DNA of 8,639 bases from contig CAJVYO010000060.1 in NCBI GenBank assembly GCA_913009515.1, forward strand, positions 1-8,639, given 5' to 3'. Positions 1 to 6,470 of this stretch are shown piece by piece; position 1 is the stretch's first letter; each line of letters starts with the position of its first letter. Below the pieces are notes generated by a model, which made no database searches, was not told the origin of the DNA, and was given only the letters and a program-made list of their open reading frames with translations. The position numbers were made by a program, and so were the translations under genes. This DNA is from an uncultured Methylococcaceae bacterium (GTDB taxonomy: Bacteria; Pseudomonadota; Gammaproteobacteria; Methylococcales; Methylomonadaceae).

Positions 1-2
1 TA

Positions 3-314
3 GCCATCTTATTTAGCAGTTTTGGGGTCTTAGGCGGCTATATTGCAGGTGTCGAATTATTACATGTTGACGCGGGTTCCTATTGGTCGCAAATGCAAAG
101 TGCCATTCATTTTTACAGCGATATTATGAATGGTGTTATAAAAAGCATTATCTTTGCATGGATGATTTTGTGGATTGCACTATTTGAAGGCTATGATGCT
201 CCGCCTACCTCTGAAGGTGTCAGTCGAGCCACCACTCGAACCGTTGTTAATTCCGCATTTACTATTTTATTTTTTGATTTTTTACTGACTGCACTTATGT
301 TTGGAGCATCTTAA
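3..314 (+). CDS. mlaE: MlaE, phospholipid ABC transporter permease (C-terminal part, cut by window start)
   Basis: This is the last 103 residues of the inner-membrane permease of the Mla (maintenance of lipid asymmetry) transporter, which works with the MlaF ATPase, MlaD and MlaB to move phospholipids between the inner membrane and the periplasm. The reading frame is open from base 3, so the start lies outside the window. The visible part has a glycine-rich hydrophobic helix (GVLGGYIAG), a loop, a second hydrophobic segment (IIFAWMILWIALFEGY), the family signature EGVSRATTRTVVNSA and a final hydrophobic helix ending FLLTALMFGAS. The pattern of helix, 'G-x-ATT-x-x-VV-x-S' loop and last helix is typical of MlaE. 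Five bases separate its stop from mlaD, as expected for the mlaFED order. The missing upstream neighbour is presumably mlaF. Identification is confident; only the extent is incomplete. Confidence 0.93.
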   Translation, partial: AILFSSFGVLGGYIAGVELLHVDAGSYWSQMQSAIHFYSDIMNGVIKSIIFAWMILWIALFEGYDAPPTSEGVSRATTRTVVNSAFTILFFDFLLTALMFGAS

Positions 315-319
315 CCCTT

Positions 320-778
320 ATGAATACCAAATCCATAGAAATTTATGTTGGACTATTTGTCAGTAGTGCCATTGCTGCACTTTTCTTTCTTGCCTTACAA
401 GTCAGCAATCTCAATGCATTTAATCAAAATGGTAGCTATACCCTTTCCGCTCACTTTGAAAATGCCAGCGGGCTAAAAAATAAAGCCGTGGTCTCTATAG
501 CCGGTGTGCCGGTGGGACGGGTGAGTTCAATTCAGTTCGATTCTGAAAATTATGATGCCTTCATTAAAATGCGTATTGATGCACGCTATAAAAGCTTACC
601 TTCCGACACCTCAGCTAGTATTTTCACCGCTGGATTATTGGGCGAAAAATATATTGGTTTGAATGCAGGCGGCTTAGATGAATTTTTACAAGATGGCGAC
701 ACCATTGAACTCACTCAATCTGCTATCGTCTTAGAAGAGCTGATTAGTAAATTTTTATTTAATGCGAAAGATGACTAA
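320..778 (+). CDS. mlaD: MlaD, MCE-domain membrane-anchored phospholipid-binding protein
   Basis: MlaD is the substrate-binding component of the Mla transporter. In characterised systems it forms a hexameric ring on the periplasmic face of the inner membrane and passes lipids to or from the carrier MlaC. The 152-residue product has a short cytoplasmic N-terminus, one transmembrane helix at about residues 8-28 (YVGLFVSSAIAALFFLAL), and one MCE domain at about 38-118. Recognisable family stretches are NASGLKNKAVVSIAGVPVGRV (48-68) and DTSASIFTAGLLGEKYIGL (96-114). The tail (about 119-152) includes an amphipathic stretch around AIVLEELISKFLF, like the C-terminal helix that lines the pore in the E. 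coli hexamer. The protein is somewhat shorter than the E. coli one, which I recall as about 183 residues. No clear Shine-Dalgarno sequence precedes the ATG, so coupling to mlaE is likely. The end overlaps mlaB. Confidence 0.95.
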   Translation: MNTKSIEIYVGLFVSSAIAALFFLALQVSNLNAFNQNGSYTLSAHFENASGLKNKAVVSIAGVPVGRVSSIQFDSENYDAFIKMRIDARYKSLPSDTSASIFTAGLLGEKYIGLNAGGLDEFLQDGDTIELTQSAIVLEELISKFLFNAKDD

Positions 779-1088
779 CAACACTCATCAAACTAACCTG
801 ATTATTACCCAAGTAAAACCTAATGCCTATGAAATAGCAGGGGAATTAAGTTTTCAGAGTATTAATGCCCATAGTCTTGAAAAGATTAATTTCGCCATCA
901 CAGCAGAAATAATTAACCTAAATTTACAACAAGTGAGTAAAATTGATAGCGCAGGACTAGCTTTACTTATAGAATGGATGAAGATTGCACGCACAAAACA
1001 GAAAAAATTAACCTTAAGCTCGATGCCTGAAAAATTAACGGCATTAGCCAGTCTAAGTTCATTAACTGAACTAGATTTATTTAACTAA
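762..1088 (+). CDS. mlaB: MlaB, STAS-domain regulatory subunit of the Mla transporter
   Basis: This is a small cytoplasmic STAS-domain protein (108 residues from the first ATG, 105 from the second). In known Mla systems MlaB binds the ATPase MlaF and is needed for assembly and activity of the transporter. The central motif KIDSAGLALLIEWM matches the STAS phospho-acceptor loop (D-[ST]-x-G-L), with the Ser where E. coli MlaB has a Thr. The rest is the expected alternation of short strands and helices, ending at a strand-rich ALASLSSLTELDLF. Two in-frame starts exist, at 762 and 771. Neither has a Shine-Dalgarno sequence, and both overlap mlaD (by 17 or 8 nt), so translation is probably coupled to mlaD. 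The second start gives the more natural N-terminus MTNNT and is a real alternative. Gene order is odd because mlaC is missing between mlaD and this gene. Confidence 0.9.
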   Translation: MRKMTNNTHQTNLIITQVKPNAYEIAGELSFQSINAHSLEKINFAITAEIINLNLQQVSKIDSAGLALLIEWMKIARTKQKKLTLSSMPEKLTALASLSSLTELDLFN

Positions 1089-1104
1089 ATTCAAACAAGT
1101 CCCT

Positions 1105-2370
1105 ATGGATAAATTACTGATTACAGGTGGTCAACAATTATCAGGCACATTGACCGTTTCAGGTGCAAAAAATTCAGCCTTACCTATTTTAGCCGCTACG
1201 ATTTTAAGTGATAAACCAGTTAGTATTGGCAATATCCCCCATCTGCATGATATTACAACAACACTAGAACTACTAGGGTGTATCGGTGTTGATATCTCTA
1301 TTGATGAAAAGCTAAATATTGAAATTAATAGTAACGATATTCATAACTTAACCGCTCCGTATGAATTAGTGCGTACTATGCGTTCTTCTATTTTAGTGCT
1401 TGGCCCTTTGCTTGCTCGTTTTGGTGAAGCCAATGTTGCCCTACCCGGTGGTTGTGCCATTGGTGCCAGACCCGTTAATATTCATTTAGACGGCTTGAAA
1501 AAAATGGGAGCTGAGATACGCGTCGAAAATGGCTATATTCATGCCAAAGCCTCCCGTTTAAAAGGCTGCCACTTAGTTTTAGAACAAATTACTGTTACCG
1601 GCACCGAAAATTTATTAATGGCAGCGGTACTCGCAGAAGGCACTACGGTTATTGAAAATGCAGCGCGCGAACCTGAAATTAATGACCTTGCCAATTTTTT
1701 AAATACTCTGGGGGCTGATATTTCGGGCATAGGCACTAATGTCCTGACCATAGAAGGTGTGAAGCGTTTAGGTATAGAAAATTTACATTATGATGTGTTA
1801 GCAGACCGCATTGAAGCCGGCACTTATTTAGTCGCTGCCGCCATTACCTCAGGTTCTATCACCTTAAAAAATATTTCACCCCACTTACTCGATGCCGTCT
1901 TAGAAAAACTTAAGGAAGCCGGTGCAATCATCGAAACAGGTGATGATTGGATTAGCTTAGATATGCAAGGCAAACGCCCTACTGCTGTTTCATTGCGTAC
2001 TGCTCCCTTTCCTGCATTCCCCACCGACATGCAAGCCCAATTTATGGCAATGAATTGTATTGCCGAAGGCACTAGTACCGTAACGGAAACTATTTTTGAA
2101 AACCGCTTTATGCACGTACAAGAATTACAACGCATGGGCGCTAATATCAAATTAGAATCAAATACCGCTATTTGTACAGGCACAGAATTATTAACCGCTG
2201 CTCCCGTGACCGCAACAGATTTACGAGCATCTGCGAGTTTAATTATTGCAGGATTAGTCGCACAAGGTGAAACACTGGTTGAACAAATCTATCATATTGA
2301 TAGAGGCTACGATCATATAGAAGAAAAACTTTCTCAACTCGGTGCTATTATTCGCCGTATTCCACGCTAA
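1105..2370 (+). CDS. murA: UDP-N-acetylglucosamine 1-carboxyvinyltransferase
   Basis: MurA transfers enolpyruvate from phosphoenolpyruvate to the 3'-OH of UDP-GlcNAc, the first committed step of peptidoglycan precursor synthesis in the cytoplasm. The 421-residue length is normal for the family (E. coli 419). It has the two-lobed EPSP-synthase fold with the expected landmarks: substrate-contacting K22-N23 in GAKNSALP, the loop GGCAIGARPVNIHL carrying the catalytic cysteine C117, the base D308 in FPAFPTDMQAQF, and R400 in YHIDRGYDHIEEKL. Presence of Cys rather than Asp at position 117 predicts the usual fosfomycin-sensitive type. The gene starts 16 bp after mlaB, with no strong Shine-Dalgarno sequence, and is followed 15 bp later by hisG. 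The mla-murA-hisG order is common in Gammaproteobacteria, but the BolA-family gene often found just before murA is absent here. Confidence 0.98.
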   Translation: MDKLLITGGQQLSGTLTVSGAKNSALPILAATILSDKPVSIGNIPHLHDITTTLELLGCIGVDISIDEKLNIEINSNDIHNLTAPYELVRTMRSSILVLGPLLARFGEANVALPGGCAIGARPVNIHLDGLKKMGAEIRVENGYIHAKASRLKGCHLVLEQITVTGTENLLMAAVLAEGTTVIENAAREPEINDLANFLNTLGADISGIGTNVLTIEGVKRLGIENLHYDVLADRIEAGTYLVAAAITSGSITLKNISPHLLDAVLEKLKEAGAIIETGDDWISLDMQGKRPTAVSLRTAPFPAFPTDMQAQFMAMNCIAEGTSTVTETIFENRFMHVQELQRMGANIKLESNTAICTGTELLTAAPVTATDLRASASLIIAGLVAQGETLVEQIYHIDRGYDHIEEKLSQLGAIIRRIPR

Positions 2371-2385
2371 TTACAGGGTTTATTC

Positions 2386-3012
2386 ATGCTTACTATTGCC
2401 GTTTCCAAAGGTAGAATTTATGACGAGGCACTGCCTTTATTAGCCGATGCGGATATTATTCCGCTTGATGATCCTAAGACCAGTCGTAAATTGATTCTTA
2501 GAACTAATCACGACGACATTCAATTAGTCATTATCCGCGCCACTGATGTCCCTACTTTTGTAGAACACGGTGCTGCAGATTTAGGTATTGCCGGCAAAGA
2601 TGTTTTATTAGAACATGATTCTGATAATTTATATGAACCGCTCGATTTAAAAATTGCCTGTTGTAAACTCATGACTGCGGCACCACAAAATGCAGCCCCT
2701 ATTTCAGGTCGCGTGCGTGTGGCGACTAAATATATTAAAACCGCCGAACGTTATTTTGCAAGCCAAGGCATACAAACTGAAATTATTAAACTGTATGGTG
2801 CCATGGAACTCGCCCCTCTAGTTGGGTTAGCAGATTGTATTGTCGATGTGGTTGATACCGGCAATACCTTACGGGCAAATGGCTTAGAACCCAGAGAACT
2901 AATTACTCATATTAGTTCACGTTTAGTTGTCAATAAAGCCTCAATGAAAATGAAACATCACATCATTCAACCTTTAATCGATCAATTTGAAAAAACTATT
3001 GCAGAACGATAA
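2386..3012 (+). CDS. hisG: ATP phosphoribosyltransferase, short-form catalytic subunit HisG(S)
   Basis: HisG condenses ATP with PRPP to make N1-(5'-phosphoribosyl)-ATP, the first and feedback-controlled step of histidine synthesis. Visible signatures are the N-terminal TIAVSKGRIYDEALPLL, the segment RATDVPTFVEHGAADLGIAGKD (51-72), and the PRPP-binding loop DCIVDVVDTGNTLRANGL (150-167). At 208 residues it lacks the C-terminal ACT-like regulatory domain of the long form (about 300 residues in E. coli). It is therefore the short type, which in characterised species forms a hetero-octamer with the histidyl-tRNA-synthetase-like subunit HisZ. HisZ is not encoded in this window and must be elsewhere. 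The gene lies 15 bp after murA with only a weak AGGG upstream of the ATG, and 6 bp before hisD. Nothing looks truncated: the last residues form a complete helix before the stop. Confidence 0.97.
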   Translation: MLTIAVSKGRIYDEALPLLADADIIPLDDPKTSRKLILRTNHDDIQLVIIRATDVPTFVEHGAADLGIAGKDVLLEHDSDNLYEPLDLKIACCKLMTAAPQNAAPISGRVRVATKYIKTAERYFASQGIQTEIIKLYGAMELAPLVGLADCIVDVVDTGNTLRANGLEPRELITHISSRLVVNKASMKMKHHIIQPLIDQFEKTIAER

Positions 3013-3018
3013 CCTATT

Positions 3019-4320
3019 ATGACTGATACCATCACCCACCTAAATAGTGCTGATGCTGATTTTTCAGCACAATTACAATCCCTACTCGCTTGGGAAGAAT
3101 CATCTGACGCTGAGATACATCAACGCGTGTTAAATATCATTGATACCGTGCGTTCACAAGGTGATAAAGCGGTAATTGATTACACTAATCAATTTGATCG
3201 CACCAGTATTAGTTCTGCAGCCGAATTAGAAATTTCTCACGATACATTAAAAGCTGCATGGGATAACTTACCCAAAGATAAAGCAGATGCTTTAGAAATT
3301 GCAGCTAAACGCGTACGAGCTTACGCAGAAAAACAAAAAATGGACTCATGGCAATATACAGAAGCCGATGGCACGATGCTTGGGCAAAAAGTTACGCCAC
3401 TTGATAGAGCAGGACTCTATGTTCCGGGTGGCAAAGCCGCTTATCCGTCTTCAGTATTAATGAATGCAATCCCTGCAAAAGTCGCAGGCGTTCGTGAACT
3501 CATTATGGTAGTGCCAACACCTGAGGGCGTGACCAATGAACTAGTTTTAGCCGCGGCGTATTTATCAGGAGTTGACCGTGTGTTTGCCATCGGTGGTGCT
3601 CAAGCCGTTGCCGCATTAGCTTATGGCACAGAAACCATTCCCGCTGTTGAAAAAATTGTTGGCCCTGGCAATATTTATGTCGCCACCGCTAAAAAACTCG
3701 TTTTTGGACAAGTCGGTATTGATATGATTGCCGGCCCTTCTGAAATTTTAATTATCTGTGATGGCAAAACTAATCCCGACTGGATTGCGATGGATTTATT
3801 TTCTCAAGCTGAACACGATGAAGATGCCCAAGCTATTTTGTTATCTGATGATGCTGAATTTTTAGCAGCCGTCGCACAAAGTATTGAAAATTTATTACCG
3901 ACTATGGAACGTGCTGACATAATCAAAGCCTCATTATCTGCACGCGGCGCTTTAATTAAAGTCGATTCCTTAGAGCAAGCGGCTGAAGTGGCTAATACTA
4001 TTGCACCTGAACATTTAGAGCTGTCTGTTGAAGATCCCGAAGCACTTTGCAAACATATTCGTAATGCAGGGGCTATTTTTATGGGTCGCTATACTGCAGA
4101 AGCCCTAGGTGATTATTGTGCAGGTCCTAATCATGTTTTACCCACATCAGGCACTGCACGCTTTTCATCGCCTTTAGGTGTTTACGATTTTCAAAAACGC
4201 TCTAGTTTAATTTATTGTTCTGCTGAAGGTGCCAACACCCTTGGTAAAACTGCATCGATATTAGCTCGCGGTGAAAGCTTAACTGCTCATGCCCGCTCTG
4301 CTGAATACCGTTTAAAATAA
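3019..4320 (+). CDS. hisD: Histidinol dehydrogenase
   Basis: HisD catalyses the last two steps of histidine synthesis, the two NAD+-dependent oxidations of L-histidinol to L-histidine, as a zinc-dependent cytoplasmic homodimer. The 433-residue product is full length (E. coli 434). Landmarks include GLYVPGGKAAYPSSVLMNA (132-150), the GPGNIYVATAKK segment (215-226), and the family signature around IDMIAGPSEILI to SQAEHDEDAQAILLSDD (about 234-278). By alignment in memory with the E. coli enzyme, the zinc ligands are Q263, H266, D365 and H424 (LTAHARSAEYR). The catalytic pair is E331-H332 in APEHLE. All are present, so the enzyme should be active. It follows hisG by 6 bp and precedes the ASCH gene by 31 bp, with no terminator between, which suggests a shared transcript. 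Confidence 0.98.
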   Translation: MTDTITHLNSADADFSAQLQSLLAWEESSDAEIHQRVLNIIDTVRSQGDKAVIDYTNQFDRTSISSAAELEISHDTLKAAWDNLPKDKADALEIAAKRVRAYAEKQKMDSWQYTEADGTMLGQKVTPLDRAGLYVPGGKAAYPSSVLMNAIPAKVAGVRELIMVVPTPEGVTNELVLAAAYLSGVDRVFAIGGAQAVAALAYGTETIPAVEKIVGPGNIYVATAKKLVFGQVGIDMIAGPSEILIICDGKTNPDWIAMDLFSQAEHDEDAQAILLSDDAEFLAAVAQSIENLLPTMERADIIKASLSARGALIKVDSLEQAAEVANTIAPEHLELSVEDPEALCKHIRNAGAIFMGRYTAEALGDYCAGPNHVLPTSGTARFSSPLGVYDFQKRSSLIYCSAEGANTLGKTASILARGESLTAHARSAEYRLK

Positions 4321-4351
4321 CACTATTACCCTAACCCAAACTAAAAATATT

Positions 4352-4681
4352 ATGACTGATTATCCTGAAAGAACCTGTGAAATTGACCGCTTGATTCGCC
4401 ATCCTAAATTAGTTGAGGCGGCTATTGCAGGCAAAAAAACACAACAACGCCGCGATGGTGTGTATGCTTATCCAGATGAAACTTTCACCTTGGAAGGTCA
4501 AAAATTTATCGTCACTGATTTAACACGTTCTAAACTAGGCGATATGACTGATGCCGATGCACAAGCTGAAGGTTATCCGAGCTTAGACATGTATAAAAAT
4601 TTGATTTTAAAAATGCATGCCGGCATGGAACTCGATGATTCAGCACCTGTTTGGGTGCATCATTTTAAACGTGTAGATTAA
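4352..4681 (+). CDS. Small ASCH-domain protein inside the his cluster
   Basis: This 109-residue soluble protein has the features of the ASCH domain, a PUA-like beta-barrel that usually binds RNA or modified nucleosides. Near the N-terminus AGKKTQQRRDGVYAY (26-40) matches the 'G-K-K-T-x-x-R' start of the family. It is followed by strands (ETFTLEGQKFIVTDL, 43-57), the helix-capping SKLGDMTDADAQAEGYPSL (60-78), and a closing strand APVWVHHFKRV (98-108). Compared from memory with E. coli YqfB, an ASCH enzyme that hydrolyses N4-acetylcytidine, K29 and E73 fall at the reported catalytic Lys and Glu positions, while the catalytic Thr appears to be Gln (Q32). Enzyme activity is therefore uncertain. 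It sits 31 bp after hisD and 3 bp before hisC, so it is very probably co-transcribed with them, but no role in histidine synthesis is known to me. Domain call fairly sure; function unknown. Confidence 0.85.
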   Translation: MTDYPERTCEIDRLIRHPKLVEAAIAGKKTQQRRDGVYAYPDETFTLEGQKFIVTDLTRSKLGDMTDADAQAEGYPSLDMYKNLILKMHAGMELDDSAPVWVHHFKRVD

Positions 4682-4684
4682 TTT

Positions 4685-5773
4685 ATGAGCTTGCAAGCCC
4701 TTATTGAAACGGTTATTCGCCCTGAAGTTCAAGGCTTATCCGCTTATAAAGTGGCTGATGCCACAGATTTTATTAAATTAGATGCCATGGAAAATCCTTA
4801 TACTTGGCCAGATGATATAAAAACTGCTTGGCTAGAAAAATTACAAGATGCTGAAATTAATCGCTATCCTGACCCTGAAGCAAAAAGTCTTTGCCAAAGC
4901 CTAAAAAACTATAATCATATTCCTGATAGTAGTGATGTTATTTTAGGCAATGGCTCTGATGAGCTGATTCAATTATTATTGATGGCCTTGCCTGCTAATT
5001 CAACGGTTATGGCACCTGAACCTAGCTTTGTGATGTACAAACAAATTGCACAGTGTTTAGGTTTAAATTATCAAGGCTTACCTTTATGTGCTGAAAATTT
5101 TGAATTAGATATTACCGCTATTTTAGACACCATCAACACTCATCAGCCTGAAATCATCTTTCTGGCTTATCCGAATAACCCTACCGGAAATTTATTTGAT
5201 AGCGATGCCATCATTCAAATTATTCAGCAATCAAATGGCTTAGTGATACTTGATGAAGCCTACGCTCCTTTTACTGATTTTAGTTTTATTCAGCAACTAC
5301 CAAATTATAATAATTTATTAGTGATGCGGACAGTGTCTAAATTAGGCTTGGCAGGGCTACGCCTTGGTTTTATGGCGGGGCATCCTGAGATTATTCAGCA
5401 ACTGAATAAAGTACGTTTACCGTATAATATTAATATATTAACCCAATGTACGACTGAATTTGCACTCAATCAAGTAGAGATGTTTAATGAACAAACACAG
5501 GCTATTTGCCAAGAAAGAGCGCGCTTATTTTTGCAACTCAGTACCATAAAAGGGCTAAAACCTTGCCCGAGTGCTGCTAATTTTATTCTATTCCATACCC
5601 CTAAAAATAAAGCTGATACTATTTTTACAGCACTCAAAGCACAGCGAATACTGATTAAGAATTTATCTCCACAGCAAGGTTTACTCACGGATTGCTTACG
5701 TGTAACAGTCGGAAAACCTGAAGAAAATAATAAATTTATTACTGCATTACGTCATATTATGACGGAACTATAA
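4685..5773 (+). CDS. hisC: Histidinol-phosphate aminotransferase
   Basis: HisC is a pyridoxal-phosphate enzyme (aminotransferase fold type I) that converts imidazole-acetol phosphate plus glutamate to L-histidinol phosphate and 2-oxoglutarate. The 362-residue product is full length for the family. Visible motifs are the substrate-contacting N-terminal YKVADATDFIKLDAMENPY (21-39), INRYPDPEAKSL (58-69), GNGSDELI (88-95, phosphate/PLP contacts), AYPNNPTGN (161-169), DEAYAPF (190-196), the PLP-binding lysine K219 in TVSKLGLAGLRLGF, with R226 just after it, and the C-terminal arginine R339 in CLRVTVG, expected to bind the substrate carboxylate or phosphate. It begins 3 bp after the ASCH gene with no Shine-Dalgarno sequence, consistent with translational coupling. 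It is the last gene before the 94-bp gap preceding petA, so it is probably the end of the mla-murA-his transcript unless readthrough occurs. Related aromatic aminotransferases share these motifs, but the context supports HisC. Confidence 0.96.
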   Translation: MSLQALIETVIRPEVQGLSAYKVADATDFIKLDAMENPYTWPDDIKTAWLEKLQDAEINRYPDPEAKSLCQSLKNYNHIPDSSDVILGNGSDELIQLLLMALPANSTVMAPEPSFVMYKQIAQCLGLNYQGLPLCAENFELDITAILDTINTHQPEIIFLAYPNNPTGNLFDSDAIIQIIQQSNGLVILDEAYAPFTDFSFIQQLPNYNNLLVMRTVSKLGLAGLRLGFMAGHPEIIQQLNKVRLPYNINILTQCTTEFALNQVEMFNEQTQAICQERARLFLQLSTIKGLKPCPSAANFILFHTPKNKADTIFTALKAQRILIKNLSPQQGLLTDCLRVTVGKPEENNKFITALRHIMTEL

Positions 5774-5795
5774 ATCTAAATTAATAATAAAAAAT

Positions 5796-5828
5796 ATAGC
5801 AGGATAAGATTCATTTTATCATTGCTAT
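5796..5828. repeat. Imperfect inverted repeat (hairpin) between hisC and petA
   Basis: ATAGCA (5796-5801) is the exact reverse complement of TGCTAT (5823-5828). Inside it, GATAAGA (5803-5809) pairs with TTTTATC (5814-5820) with a single G-T wobble, closing a TTCA loop. A small 1x2 internal loop separates the two stems, giving 13 pairs in 33 nt. On the + strand no T-run follows, so it is a poor terminator for hisC. On the - strand the stem is followed by ATTTTTTATTATTAA, which resembles an intrinsic terminator, although no - strand gene is present. It may be an operator, a transcript-end stabilising structure, or a dispersed repeat. Confidence 0.55.
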
Positions 5829-5853
5829 CTATAAATCTTACCCAACACATAAC

Positions 5854-5859
5854 GAGGAG
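5854..5859 (+). promoter_or_regulatory. Shine-Dalgarno sequence of petA (fixes the start at 5868)
   Basis: GAGGAG ends 8 bases before the ATG at 5868, which is ideal spacing. An upstream in-frame GTG at 5859 shares its first base with the last base of this element, so it cannot be the start served by it. The ATG at 5868 is therefore the real petA start. Confidence 0.85.
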
Positions 5860-5867
5860 TGTTATAT

Positions 5868-6470
5868 ATGAGTGATCAAGGCGTCGTCGATAAATCTAAG
5901 CGCCAATTTCTTACAACCGCCTTAACTGTTGTCGGAGCAGTTGGTACAGGATATATTGCAGTGCCTTTTTTATCGCAAATGCAACCTAGTACCAAAGCCA
6001 AAGCAGCCGGTGCACCCGTAGAAATTGATATTAGTAAATTAGAAAAGGGACAATTACTTCGCGCTGAGTGGCGTGGAAAACCTGTTTGGATACTAGACCG
6101 TCCCCCCGAAATATTAGAGATTTTAGCCACTGATACCGCTAAACTCGCTGATCCTAATTCCTTAGAATCTAAACAGCCGGAATCAAGTCAAAATGAATTC
6201 CGTTCTATCAAGCCTGAAATATTTATCGCCGTAGGTTTATGTACACATTTAGGTTGCTCACCAACCTTCCGTCCTGAAACGGCACCCAATGATTTAGGAC
6301 CTGACTGGAAAGGCGGTTTTTTCTGTCCTTGTCATGGTTCAGGCTTTGACTTAGCAGGTCGTGTAGTCAGCGGTGTTCCTGCACCCACAAATTTAGATGT
6401 CCCCCCTCATCGCTATATTACAGAAACACGTATTATTATCGGTGAAGAATCTACCGAGGCAGACACATGA
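5868..6470 (+). CDS. petA: Rieske iron-sulfur subunit of cytochrome bc1
   Basis: This is the Rieske [2Fe-2S] subunit of ubiquinol:cytochrome c oxidoreductase, which takes the first electron from ubiquinol at the Qo site and passes it to cytochrome c1. The product has 200 residues from the ATG at 5868. It has a Tat-type N-terminus DKSKRQFLTTA (8-18), one uncleaved transmembrane anchor (about 17-36), a flexible alanine-rich hinge (KAKAAGAP, 43-50), and a periplasmic cluster domain. The cluster ligands are in CTHLGC (C125, H127) and CPCHGSGF (C153, H156), with C130 and C155 forming the usual disulfide. The Tat motif is Lys-Arg instead of Arg-Arg (K11-R12), which is unusual. The gene has a strong Shine-Dalgarno sequence and its stop overlaps the petB start by 4 nt (ATGA), so it opens the petABC operon. 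Confidence 0.97.
   Translation: MSDQGVVDKSKRQFLTTALTVVGAVGTGYIAVPFLSQMQPSTKAKAAGAPVEIDISKLEKGQLLRAEWRGKPVWILDRPPEILEILATDTAKLADPNSLESKQPESSQNEFRSIKPEIFIAVGLCTHLGCSPTFRPETAPNDLGPDWKGGFFCPCHGSGFDLAGRVVSGVPAPTNLDVPPHRYITETRIIIGEESTEADT

Larger units (their letters stand above)
5774..5867 (+). promoter_or_regulatory. hisC-petA intergenic region, probable petABC promoter and leader
   Basis: This 94-bp gap is the longest non-coding stretch between genes in the window and the only plausible place for a petABC promoter. It is very AT-rich. No strong sigma-70 promoter stands out. The best candidate is a weak pair, TTAATA (5781-5786) and TAAGAT (5805-5810), with 18 bp spacing and 4/6 matches each. A TATAAA lies at 5830-5835 but lacks a good -35 box. 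The hairpin at 5796-5828 would overlap the -10 element and could act as an operator or transcript structure. The end of the gap carries the petA Shine-Dalgarno sequence. The promoter assignment is inference from position. Confidence 0.4.

Noticed and set aside
1824..2183. Open frame of 119 codons on the - strand inside murA (similar shorter ones at 1539-1751, 3804-4052, 5470-5688, 5876-6130 and 8247-8441)
   Set aside because: All lie opposite strongly conserved coding sequence, show no recognisable domain, have no independent ribosome-binding site or gap, and their peptides are low-complexity Ser/Ala/Val-rich as expected for antisense shadows.
4321..4351. Possible promoter or terminator in the 31-bp gap between hisD and the ASCH gene
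   Set aside because: No inverted repeat, T-run or recognisable -35/-10 pair is visible; the gap is simply AT-rich.
5796..5828. Hairpin as a standard rho-independent terminator of hisC
   Set aside because: The stem is AT-rich and is followed on the + strand by CTATAAATCTTA without a T-run, so it does not meet the usual criteria in that direction.
5859..5867. GTG at 5859 as the petA start (three extra residues)
   Set aside because: It overlaps the last base of the Shine-Dalgarno element GAGGAG. The ATG at 5868 is ideally spaced and gives the expected Rieske N-terminus.
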